Position numbers and translations under genes: made by a program
Assembly (NCBI GenBank): GCA_020698575.1
Contig: CM036242.1
Coordinates: 16,039,124-16,103,123 of the forward strand
Length of the DNA stretch: 64,000 nt
DNA from: Bostrychus sinensis
Taxonomy: Eukaryota; Chordata; Actinopteri; Gobiiformes; Eleotridae
Direction of reading: 5' to 3'
The notes under the pieces: model-generated
The model's input: the letters and a program-made list of their open reading frames with translations, nothing else
Databases searched by the model: none
What the model was told of the DNA's origin: nothing
Shown here: positions 1-30,721 of the stretch, in pieces
Layout: every line of letters begins with the position of its first letter
How positions within the stretch are numbered: the first letter of the stretch is position 1

Positions 1-2131
1 TAGTCACAGTAGGGGTGGCTCTGAGTGCGCTCTAATGATGCACTGGGAAAAGAGGAGGTCCACTCACCGCATTTATCACTGTCACATCTGATTGTGGAGG
101 CTGCGTTGAGATGCAGAGTGGTTACATAATGCTTTTGTTGTGATTGTTATGTCATAAAGGTTGGCATTGCGGCTAAAAGCTTGATTCAACAGTCCTACTG
201 ATTCTCTACAATTCTTATGTTTCACAAAAACAGCACAAAGTTTTGCATGGCTAATCCTCCACTTCACTCTTGTTAGCAGTGAAACCCAAACAACATTTCT
301 GTCGCTCTTCAAAGACTGGTCCAGCTAGTGTTGAAAGAGCAAGAAATTACTGTCTTGTTTATCTGTGTTTTTACTCTAGGTGCACTGGTACAAATAACCA
401 CAGAATAGTGCACATTACTTGTGCACTGGAGAACTCAGTAGACTGTAGCATGCGTGGTAGGTGGAAGTGGAATGACTCAAATGGGCTTACTCCAACTCAT
501 TTGGTGTTATCTTGTAATTACACCTTATCTCAGTATGCATAAAAATAAGCGTAGGAAGCCATGTTTAGTCATACTTGCTGAATAAAAACTACACATTTTT
601 AAATCAATAAGGGGTTGTTCTATACTGACAACTCTACTACTATTTGACCTTGGCATAGCAAACAAGGTGCTCAAATGATAAGTGGTGCTTTTTCTTCATG
701 TTTCTCACAAACAGAGACTAAGCATATCATTTAAAGCAGTGTTTCCCAAATGGTGGGTCTTGACTCAACAGTGTGTTGGGGTTCACAATAAAATGATGAC
801 CAGTTGAGAACCACTAATTTAAGGTATTTCCAAAGCTACTAATTACAAATATGTGGCTTGCAACATATACCAATCTTGAAAAGAACTGGAGCCACAGGTG
901 GAGCCAAACCAACTGTGTATCTATAATGTCTACCACATGTCGTAAAGATCCAGACATCTAATTTTTTTCCTATACTGCCCTGGTTTTGGTGCGCAGGGCC
1001 TCCTTCAAAAATGTAGTTCAGCAACTTTGTCATTTCACTCAAAGTATAGAAATATTGTCCCTTTTTACTCCAGTTCCTACAGACAAAAGGCATGCTTCAA
1101 AGACATCTCACATTTGCTGGCCATGGCACAACTGTTGAATGTACAAGTATTTGACATTGCAGGTTGGGGCAATCCTATTTTAGGATTTAAGAATTAGAAG
1201 CTATATATTTGTGACAAAAACTGCATGGCTGGAATTGCTGGCCTGTCATTATTAGTCAGATCTGCATCCTATTGCATCATTTTAGAGCAGCATGCCAGCA
1301 AATGAAAACAAAGCTGAAGCTGTTGTAGCCAGGTTGACACCGGGAAACCCCCTTTACTCACTGACCTCAACTCTGCACTTTTTTGAATGAGGCTTGCAGG
1401 TGAAGTCACTCTTTGTACTGTAATGGGTTCTTCTGTGACATTTTCACAGGAAACCACATGCAAAGGCAGATGATGCTTCCTGTACTAACAGTCCCCTGGT
1501 TTACATTTCTGCATTGTAGACTTCCCGTCTCTGAGTGCATGTGCTCAGAAGAGGTTGGGTAGAGTTCCATGGATGTCCAGAAATAATCAAATCAATGTCT
1601 TACCTTGTCCAGTGTGAGCAGAGAAACCTCCACTCTCTCCTCAGTATAACCACAGGCAGGCGATGCTTAGTTGCATGCCTTCCGAACTTCAGCATGAGAT
1701 AATCCAGCCACGTCGGCATGTCCATATTCACATCATCTGTCCTGATGCAACAGTTTCCACTCACAATGAAAAAATATTTTCTTTGCAGCTCTGGACCCAG
1801 ACGTCCCAGCTTTATCAATTAAATACCACTTTATGTGCAACTGTTTGAAAAATAACGAGCTAGACTATGAATCATTTGTAACCCTCTGACTATATCCTAC
1901 TTAGAGCAGCGAGGGAACCCTGGACTCCATTCTCTGTTACATTTCTATTAGTGCCATTGTACTGCAACTGCAACGAGTAAAGTACAGCACAGCCCCACTG
2001 CGCTTTTTTTATTCTACAACAAAACAAACAAACGCGTTAAGATGAACTTTTGTCGTAGCCGGAATCACCCAAACGTCATGATGCTTTATGAGCTAGCTAC
2101 CAAAAATGAAGTGAAAAACTGTCATACTCAC
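1..2131 (-). other. Intron 1 of the slc7a10-like gene (partial)
   Basis: No further SLC7 exon is recognisable on the minus strand. The stretch holds an 80-bp hAT-type MITE (737–816) and otherwise unremarkable AT-rich sequence. Short open frames here (for example 839–1093 and 1600–1818) have no family-like motifs. Confidence 0.6.
737..816. mobile_element. 80-bp hAT-type MITE with 8-bp target duplication
   Basis: The element starts CAGTGTTTCCCAA and ends TTGAGAACCACTA. The reverse complement of the right end (TAGTGGTTCTCAA) matches the left end at 10 of 13 positions. It is flanked by ATTTAAAG (729–736) and ATTTAAGG (817–824), an 8-bp duplication with one mismatch, the size typical of hAT elements. 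The CAGTGTTTCCCAA / GAGAACCACTG termini are characteristic of hAT/Charlie-type elements. No coding capacity, so nonautonomous. Confidence 0.75.
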
Positions 2132-2237
2132 CAATAATAATGGCACAAGCGCTCATAAGTCCTATTTCCTTCTTTAGAGTGACTCTGTCGCCTTTGGAGG
2201 CGTCCGTGTCCTTCTTCCTTTTCTCTTTGTCCTCCAT
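2132..2237 (-). CDS. slc7a10: SLC7 amino-acid transporter, first coding exon only (slc7a10/Asc-1-like)
   Basis: The ATG is at 2237 on the minus strand. The exon has 35 codons plus one base and ends at a GTGAGT donor (2131–2126). The translation has a charged N-terminus (MEDKEKRKKDTDASKGD) followed by the start of the first membrane helix, VTLKKEIGLMSACAIIIG. This closely resembles human SLC7A10 (ERVALKKEIGLLSACTIIIG, recalled) and also SLC7A8/LAT2; SLC7A9 is less similar. Family knowledge: these 12-TM light chains pair with SLC3A2/4F2hc, and Asc-1 exchanges small neutral D- and L-amino acids without sodium. The slc7a10 choice rests on neighbouring rhpn2/cep89 orthologues, which share 19q13.11 with SLC7A10 in human. 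Only the cytoplasmic tail and the beginning of TM1 are present. I saw no exon 2 (GSGIF motif) in 2131–1, so it probably lies left of the window. Confidence 0.75.
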
Positions 2238-2420
2238 CTCCCCCGCTTAACACAATATTCCCTGCCGCCGAGGTCCGGTCCAGATACTGTACACTGAACC
2301 AGCCTCCACTCTCCACTCTGCCTTATAATACTCCACTGATGGATGGTGCACATGCGCATGCGCAAACCCCACCGCCGACGAGCCCACCTTGGCTCAGGTA
2401 AACTGAGCTGGGGTCAGGTC
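2238..2420 (-). promoter_or_regulatory. Promoter/5' UTR of the slc7a10-like gene with NRF1 palindrome
   Basis: This GC-rich stretch lies directly upstream of the minus-strand ATG at 2237. It holds a perfect palindromic NRF1 consensus, TGCGCATGCGCA (2353–2364), and a TATA-like TATTATAAGG reading on the minus strand (2321–2330). Transcription start about 2295 is inferred from the TATA-like position. Confidence 0.5.
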
Positions 2421-2591
2421 TTTGTTTAGGCAAAAAGGTGTGTAATACTGCATTTTCAAGTTCAACGACAGAACAGCCCCTCCGTGTACAGACACTGTTA
2501 GACCGCTTTAAAGGTCAGCCTGTTGATACACAATGAACTCCAGCACAACAAATATGAAGACACATTGTAATTACATATCACATTAGAAATT

Positions 2592-2716
<125 letters not shown>

Positions 2717-2916
2717 GTGTTTTTTTTTTGTTTTTTTTTTTTTAAACATAAACCATAAACCAGAATAAAGAATGAGACTAGTGGTCTTAGCTGAGTGAAG
2801 TTGTGTCTGGTATCCAGCTCTCAAAAAGAGCCCCTAAAACTTCACCCTCATGCCAATTAGTCAAATGGCACATACTATGTGCCAGCAGAACACATTGATT
2901 TCCAAAATGATTAATT

Positions 2917-2956
2917 GTTTTTTGTTTGTTTGTTTGTTTGTTTGTTTTTGTTTTTC
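2917..2956. repeat. (TTTG)n simple repeat
   Basis: Six to seven TTTG units within a T/G-rich tract. Confidence 0.9.
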
Positions 2957-4330
2957 TGCTGTGTTTTCAGTAATGGCTTCCTAGTTTCCACAAAGCCCCA
3001 ATTTTAAGAAAAGAAACACTCAAACATATGTTTTTATTGAGAACAAAGGACACTGTTGTCCAGTGCTGGTCATGCATTTTAATGTCTCTAAGACTTTGGT
3101 CACAACAGACCTCTGTGTGTTTACCTGTATTGATCTGCTTCCTCCTCTCCCAGGTAACCACAGCACAGGGGAAAGGGGAAGTTACTGTTTTCAATTTGTT
3201 TATACACACCCCCTTTGGGTTTCACTGTGGAGTTAATAAAGATCATAAAATGTCTCATTGTTGCTGACTGATGTACAAGCAATTTGAATATTGCATTCTC
3301 AATCTTACTTGACCTAGATTTGTTGATTCCTGACATAGATAAATATTATATTAATTGCTTCAGAGACCACAATTAAGAGTGCTGCTTCATTAATCCAGGC
3401 TTAGTGGCCACGTTTACTTAGCCTACTTTCACAGTGTTGTGGTTGTGTGGAAAAGCAATAGGAGTACTATGGGAAACACTAAAACAGTGAACATGTGTAA
3501 AAAGATATTATTTTTTACTATATATGTTAATATTACCTGTGTGGTGAGATTGTCTGGCTAAAATATTTTCAAAGCCGAGCAAGATAACAAAGAAAAGACA
3601 CTCACACACTGATTTATGTACAGTTTAAGGAGTTAAGTTGTTAAGTTGTGGCAGGCGAATGCTAACGAATGCACAATTAACTTGGAGGCTAGCCTCCAAC
3701 TCCAAATGGAGGCCCAGACAAAGAGAGGAGATGCTTTGTGGGCAACAGGAAGGCTGGCTGAAACACTAGCTTTAGTGTGAAGGCCAGAGTGGACGAGAAA
3801 GAGGAGGAGATGGAGAGGACACAGCCAAAATACAGTGGTGGCACAAAGGGAGGAGCTGTGGTGTAAGCTAATACATCACATGCTTTAGTACAGTTTAAGG
3901 AGGGTGTGAGGAGAGGAGCTTGGAGGCAAATGGATGACAACTTGAGAGCATAGTGAGGATGCAGCACGATGCACCGAAGGATGGATAGGACACCTCCTCT
4001 CCCACATATCATCTGATATAAAAACACTATTCCTTATCATGAAGCTGGCATCACTACAGCACTCAGGGAAATCAAGTCCAGACACTAACAACACTATTTG
4101 GCACATGGTCTCTTTCATAAATCACCTAAAACATTTACACACAAGACACAAGGCAATGTATCAGCGATGTGTTTCATTTTATGGCCTTCATCAAAGTGCA
4201 AACTGAGGCCAGCCAACTCCATTTGGTGCACTGAGATACATGCAAATTTAAAGAAAACTTACAAGAATTGTAATTCTTTCATTTGTTGCATTTTTGTTTT
4301 TGTTTAGTCATCACAGTGTGTCACAAGTTA

Positions 4331-4400
4331 GTGTACTTTTTGTGCCAATTCCAAGCCCAGATAAATGGAGAGGGTTTTATCAAGAAGGCATGCCAAATTA
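4331..4400 (+). mobile_element. Fragment of RTE-type (Rex3/Expander-like) retroposon 3' region
   Basis: The sequence GTGTACTTTTTGTGCCAATTC, then CCAAGCCCAGATAAATGGAG and AGGGTTTTATCAAGAAGGCAT, resembles the widespread fish RTE 3' region (…GTGCCGGTCCCAAGCCCGGATAAA…GAGGGTTGCG…GGAAGGGCATC, recalled). A related copy occurs at 42081–42180. Highly decayed. Confidence 0.5.
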
Positions 4401-5513
4401 TATTTTCATTACCTTATATTGGAATATGGAGTATGAATGGAATAAAAAAAGGATAACAAAGAACAGATTAGTGATAAGGTGTGCAGTACAACAAAGTGTT
4501 AGAACAGGGATGTGTTTGGAGCAAAGAGAGGACACACAGAAGGTAAAGGCCGTGAGGAGGGCATGAACTACCACAGCCCTATCCAGCCAAGGACAAATGA
4601 GCACTCACTCTCCTTGTGCCTTTCAGTCTGCCCTTGATCCATTCTTACTGTAGAGCTTCTGGAGTGCCCTCTGCAGCACTGTGCCATACTGCCCACACTG
4701 CAACATCATTTGTTAACAGGCAACCCAGAGTTCTTGTAGTTGGGGACCAGAGCTGCATAGCAACCCCACAGCACTTCCTGCAAGGCTGGGGGGTTGAACG
4801 TCTGTGCCCGTTGTTCACCACCGTGCCCCCTCTGCCTTTAGAAAAGCGTCCGGGAAGCAGTCTCTCACAATCGGCTTTGTGCCTTGTTGTGAGAAGAGAA
4901 ATGAGCGGAAAAGGCAAAGCGCCCCCCAGTTCACTGCACTTTTAAATCCATGCAGTGAGCTCAAAATAGTTCCACTAATAGCACAATAGTCATAATATGA
5001 CAACGACTGACCACTGTGAGGTGTTGAAATACTGACCCACATTTCCTCAAGTCAAGTTGTGAAGCTAAATTATTTTATTATTTTCTCACACCTGCCAAAC
5101 AGTCAGAGCCCAGTGCTTTACCTCATAAGCAGCTTATACAGTACAGAGGTTAACCTGTCTCATGTAGCAACAATGGAGGCTTTTGACTTGCACATATTCT
5201 TAAACTTATTGAGACTGCTATACTGATAGTAAAGGTGAGGTGAGTTTCTGACAATGTGTCATACAATGCAAGGAACAACATGAGAGGGAGGAGTATAATT
5301 ACAGAACTATGAATACCTGTAAAGTTTTTATATATTAAACAATATGTCAAGCTATTGCGAGTCTACAAATCAGAAGAGCAAAACAAATCTACAACTGCAT
5401 TCCACACATTTCAGTTTGACTATGCATTTGTCAAAAATAGTGTTTGGTGTAAAATATAGGCCTAGCTAAACTATTCTTTTACCCATCGTTACCCATCATT
5501 TACTTTATTTCTT

Positions 5514-5518
<5 letters not shown>

Positions 5519-5574
<56 letters not shown>
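5519..5574. repeat. (TA)n microsatellite
   Basis: Uninterrupted TA dinucleotides over about 56 bp. Confidence 0.97.
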
Positions 5575-5577
<3 letters not shown>

Positions 5578-8040
5578 TTATAGTGACTTTTTATTCTATT
5601 GGAAAGTTGAGTCTCTTTTATGAAGTTCAATTACTCGATGCACAAATACTAATACTAGCCTCTACCCCCATCTGCTGGCTAATGTGGAGTGGTGCAAACT
5701 TAAACCGAAGCGTCCAAAGCCTTGCAGTAGTTACTAAAGCCTCGTCTATAAAACTTTAGATTTTTTAAATAAACCTCAGAATGAGTCATCAGGAGGCCAC
5801 TGTAGACCATCCATCTGTTACTGTGTTAATATCCAGGAGATGGTGCCATATTCGTGACAACAATGCTTTTCACAAATGTTTTGTGTTTCTCTGAATGTTA
5901 CTAAAGACAACATAGGCTTCTCAGTAACAATTACTGTGTTTTTAAGAGTGTACTGGTAGTTTAACCAGTTTGCCTGGGTTGGGAAGACATCAGCTGAGAA
6001 CTTCCAGGCTTAACCTAGGGGAACAACCAAACACAATGAGTAATCAATTAAAATAAATAATAGTCTCCAGCAGCCTACATCTTGAGTCTAGAACAACTCA
6101 CACTGCCTTCAAAATCTAAGGATATTCTTATCAAAAAACAAACAAACAAACAATTAAAAAAAAACAAAAAAACATTTGCCGCAAGGCCCCAGTTAAAAAT
6201 TAATTAGAGATTCATTTTTATCTTAAATAGGCTATTCCTTTGAAGTCCTCGACAAAATCTCAGATCTCAGATGAAATAAATTGCCTCTTCTGGTCTACTT
6301 GATATTGATTCACAACTTCCCTGGCTTTACCTCTGTGTTGAGGTGCAATCAATAATCCTTTTACTAAGATTGATATGCGCCTCCTCTACACAGGAATTTA
6401 CCCTGCTTTCCAACTGGCAAAACCAGATATACACAAACAGACACCTCCTCCCGTTTCCAAGTAACACTGATACTGACTACTAAACAATATGCATACTGCT
6501 AACATGCTGACTTTAACAGTGAGTGATTGAATTAAAACACAACAACTCAGACTGTGATGTTGCGTTGTAAGGTTAAAAGATTATATGCCTATCTAATGTA
6601 TAGTCCTAGTTCATTGATTATTTGTAATTGCCACTAAGCTAGCAGTGTGTTTTATCTGGGACTGGCTGTTACCTGCCTATTCAAAAAATCATCATTCATC
6701 ATCATTTTTGAAAATACTATAAGCCTATATTGCGTGTTGAAAATATAATTGTAAGCTTTAGCCACAAATAGACCACACATGCAGGTTAAAAACTACACAG
6801 TAGGCACGAGACCAAGCACACACACAGGTGTTTGTCTTTCTTTGCAGATCAAATCTTTGCTTGGGTAAATTCACATCCAAAGGCCAAGAGGCAATGAACA
6901 TTAAAAGCATGAAAAGAGTGTTTTTAGGTTATTTTTAGTGAAGTGAGTTTATTTCAGTCACATAAAAATATAATCATTTGTTCAAATGCACTTATACAAA
7001 TACAGTACATATATACAAAGAGAAAAGGTGTAGGCTGAAGCCACAGCTTTTTTACGCCTACCATACATTCTTACTACATTTGCATGTGATTTAAAGAAAA
7101 TTGTATCTTCTTTTTTTGACACAAGATCACACATATACAAAAAGAAAAAAAAAATCAAATTTCATTTTCATATTTGTTTAAAATTATTTTTTAACTGTTT
7201 TAAAGTAAATTAGTGAATTAGTCCTCTTAAGTTCATCTGTAATAGCAGAATTCCACAAGTTTACCCCTTTAACAGAAATGCAGTTCTTTATATTAGCTCT
7301 AACAGCCTGTTTTTTAAACATGTCCTCTCCCCTAAGATTATATTTATCATCCCTTCTTCAAACATAGCCTACACAATATGCTATTTGGACTTTTTTTTTT
7401 TACTTTATATATAAGTAATGCCGTATTAAGACTCACTAAATCACAGAATTTTAAAGCTTTAAATTTGATAAATATAAGTAGATTAGATAATATTAGTAGA
7501 TTCATTGTAAGCAGAATGGTTGATAATCTTTATGGCTTTTTTCTGTAAAAAAAAAAAAAAAAGGTTTTGTATTTGTTGAGTAAGTGTGCCCCCTAACTTC
7601 AACACAGTAGGTCATATATGGTAGAACGAGAGATTAACAGCGTGTAGCCTAATGTAGTTTTGTGTGAACTATATTTAATTTTAGAAAAAACTGCAATTGT
7701 TGTTTTGGATCTATAAAATAAAAAGCTACGCTCGTGTTCATGTCCTGTGTGCGGTGAGTGATTGATAAAAAACATCAGGCTTAGACAAAATGGTTCTCAG
7801 GCAGGTAGGATGCTTTAGTTACTTTATCGCATTTAAATTGGAACGAAAAATATCAAAAACTAGGCTACAATTAGCTAAGTTGGGCATTTATTTGAATGTG
7901 TACATAGACTGGTTTTAAACTAAGCCTTAAGGCCTATCTACTCCACCTTAGTTGGCTTTAATAGAAAGGGCGCTGTTAAATTAGGCAAAATGTAGCCTAG
8001 AGGTAGCTATGTCCACTTTCTTCACTGTGAAAGCTTACAG

Positions 8041-8319
8041 TCCATCAAACGGTGACAACGCCCTGTCCCGGTAGCGCAGGTGAGTTTGAGGCAGTTCTCA
8101 TCAGCGCGCGGCCATTTTCCCCTCCTCTATCCGCGGTGGTGGGCGGGGCTTCGGGTTGAGCAGGAAAAGTCCCCGACTGCGCTGCTAAGTCACTACAGAC
8201 GCTGCAGACGAGGAGGAAGAGTACACACTCACCTGTTGCACTGTTACAGCGGAATTTACACGCAGTTTTATCAACTTTTTTTTCTTTAAGATTTCAGAGT
8301 TAATAGGTCTGCATTAAAC
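8041..8319 (+). promoter_or_regulatory. rhpn2 promoter and 5' UTR
   Basis: This is the only strongly GC-rich stretch upstream of the rhpn2 ATG. It contains a GC box GGGCGGGGC (8141–8149) and a YY1-like GCGGCCATTTT (8108–8118). There is no good TATA box, which suits a CpG-type promoter. A strong donor-like CAG|GTGAGT (junction 8079/8080) and an acceptor-like pyrimidine tract ending TTTCAG (8297) leave open an alternative 5'-UTR intron. Confidence 0.55.
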
Positions 8320-28041
<19,722 letters not shown>

Positions 28042-29945
28042 CATTGTTGTTGATCTTTTCTATGTACTAGCGAAGTGAAGAAGTAAGACTTACTGTGGGT
28101 AAAGCTCACTGTTAGTACTGTTCTCTACCCCCATACTGGGCCTGTTTGTGGTACAGAGTGCTGACTCATTCTCTCTAACTATTATACAGTAGCTCATAAA
28201 GTTTGTCACTCGAGTAATCAAGCCCATCAACGGGGGGCAAAGGGGTCTGTTGTCCCAGGCCTCATGGTCCCTTTTCTTATATTTTTTTATTATAAGGGGA
28301 CCCATGTAAAGCCTTCTTGCCCTGGGCCCTAGTAAACCTGTTGACGGGCCTGAGTGTAATGAAGACATTTCTGCCAGCTACCTTTTTGTACCACATAGTA
28401 TGCAGGTGCTAATGTTGGTATGTGAATGTCTATGCAGTTATCTGTAAACTGAAAACCTGAGCTAACACTCTGTACCATGTTATGCGTACAGCACAGTACA
28501 ACCACACTGTGAGAAACAAACCAGTTATCAGTACGGTCTCTATAAACAAAAAAGGGAGAGACACCTAAGCTAGACTATCATCTCAATGCACATTGACACA
28601 TTCCACATAAAAAAAAACATATATTTGCACAAAGACACCCACTCTGTCATGTTACAGGGTTTTTAATTTGACTCACCAGTTATGTTAGAAATCCTTTGTG
28701 AGCTAATGAAGTTGTGCACAACACCGTTTTTAAGTTACCTGAGTTTGTTGCGTGGCCATAGTACATGCATTTCACTCTGTGAGAAGCATTTCCACATTAA
28801 TTACAAATAATGCTTTCAGTTTAATTTTGGTTTGTGATACATACTTAAGATAAAATATGGAGACGTAACAAAGTACCATATGATATGATAAACAGATATT
28901 GTGGATTCTATTCTACAATGAGTTTTTTAACTATGAGAAAGATGTAAATGCAAACTTGTATAAGCTGCTATAAAATTCTAGAGGATATATTTCTGTTTTT
29001 ATTATGGTCACTTTTGTATTTTTGAGACAGCCTTTAAAGATGAAAGTATCTATATTGTGCCATATATCTGTACATGGAAATGTAGGTATTCTCTGTTGAT
29101 TTACCAGTCATGCCACAGACCAAAAATGCCTCCATGTCCCTGTTATGGCAGGACGTCCAATGGCTGTTCATAACCTCATCTTAGCCACTTCTGCTTTTAT
29201 TCTACCTGTACTGTATGGCACATTATCCATTGCGAGATAAAAGAATGGGTTTCATGCTTGTGTTAATGTGAATATAATAGTTATTTTGTCTGCTATAAAG
29301 ATCGTTTATTCATTGTATTCTGTACATGGACAATTCAACTAAATTTCTTCTTTCATATATGTGGTTTTCCCAGTGATATCCTATTTTTACTGACACTTAG
29401 CAGTGTTGGAGTATTTCTTTGTCTACAAAGTAGATTATTATATACGTTTGATAATCAAATTATTTATGTAATAAAAACAAAAAAATATATGTATCGGTCA
29501 GTTTCATATTTGTAGATGTATTTGGTCAAGTTGTCATCTTTTGCACATTCTTCTGCATTGTTTGATGAGGAAAGTATTGTTCGTCTTGTTGAGTTTTTTT
29601 AGTGGTAACCAAGTTAAAGGTAAAATGTGTACATGTATGTAAAGAGAATTTACGAATAAGCATTCTTAAACACTGAGATGATGCAACATTTTACTGTTTA
29701 CCTTGTGTGTGTCTTAAGTGCTATTGACGATAAATGAAGGAAATATTACTCTTAAACATTTAATCAGGCTGTTGTTTTTATTTTCCACACACATGTCTTG
29801 CTTTTACAATATCTAAATGTTCTGGGTGTTTGTGCAGATAAATGCCAGTCTTTCATTGCTTAACTGTTGTGTCTATTTACTTTGCCACAAATGTAAACAC
29901 AGATTTTAAGAAATGACTAAATAAAGGGAACAAATACAATTTTGT
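28042..29945 (+). other. rhpn2 3' UTR
   Basis: AT-rich and non-coding from the TGA at 28039–28041. Poly(A) signals are AATAAA at 29470–29475 and AATAAA at 29920–29925. The latter is followed within about 25–60 bp by T-rich sequence, suggesting distal cleavage near 29945. An inserted MITE-like element occupies 28219–28352. Confidence 0.7.
28219..28352. mobile_element. MITE-like insertion in the rhpn2 3' UTR
   Basis: The left end CAAGCCCATCAACGG mirrors the right end (reverse complement CAGGCCCGTCAACAGG), with mismatches. Flanks CGAGTAAT (28211–28218) and AGTGTAAT (28353–28360) agree at 6 of 8 positions, compatible with an old 8-bp hAT-type duplication. GC-rich ends contrast with the AT-rich UTR. 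Confidence 0.45.
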
Positions 29946-30400
29946 CATTTGTACTTTTTTTTTTTATTTGTCTTTGAGGCCATAAGCATTTTGGGCATGA
30001 GTGGAATGAAGCTGGATAAGGCTTTTAGTGTGCCAATGCCAAAGCTGAGACTGTTTTAACTAAACCCACTCTCAATCCAACATCATAAATTAGTATGTGA
30101 ATGTGTAATTTAGCTTTTTCAACAGATTTGGTCTTCTAGTTTATTGGTGTTTTTGGAATACAAAATTACATGACTGAAATTTTAACACAAGTGTAGCATA
30201 AAGTAGCCTAATCTAAACGTTTTAATCTAGAAAAAAATATTTAATAAACGTTTACTTGTCCTTGTCAACAATGTAAGATTATGCTTAAGCGTTATGTACT
30301 GTATATAAAGTTAATTTAGTTGTAAATAAAGGACAAAATTGACTGTAAAAGAGACAAAACTGTAACCCCGTGTATCATAGAGATAAATAAAACACCCTGT
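29946..30400. other. rhpn2–cep89 intergenic interval
   Basis: Short AT-rich spacer. No gene found; in particular no recognisable FAAP24 coding sequence, the gene that sits between RHPN2 and CEP89 in human. Confidence 0.7.
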
Positions 30401-30721
30401 ATAATAAGCACAACACTGCCCCCGGATGGTAGATCTCGACAGTCAACACAGCCGTTGCTAGGCGATTGTAGCAGGTCACTGATTGGCTGTCCTTCTTCGC
30501 TTCAGCCAATCAGCGACACTTTTATATCGAAGTGTCTCCTAGAGCGCAAGCGTCTAGTTACAATTATCTGTCTGTTGAATGTGTACTGTATGTGGTTAAT
30601 ACTAGCTCTAGTTTTATACTTATTTTGCTTTGATAGATTAGATTAAAACATCAGCAAGTTACCCATAATAATACTACTCGACATAAGCAATACCCGGAAG
30701 AAAACAATAATCTGGTTCGCA
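30401..30721 (+). promoter_or_regulatory. cep89 promoter and 5' UTR with X-box-like motif and CCAAT boxes
   Basis: Upstream of the cep89 ATG (30722). It holds an RFX X-box-like GTTGCTAGGCGAT (30454–30466), an inverted CCAAT box GATTGGCT (30480–30487), a forward AGCCAATCAG (30504–30513) and a TATA-like TTTATATC (about 30521). Strong left half-site, weaker right half-site. The combination suits a ciliary gene promoter. Confidence 0.5.

Noticed and set aside
4616..4945. 109-codon plus-strand open frame in the intergenic region
   Set aside because: No recognisable protein motifs; overlapping open frames on both strands point to composition rather than coding.
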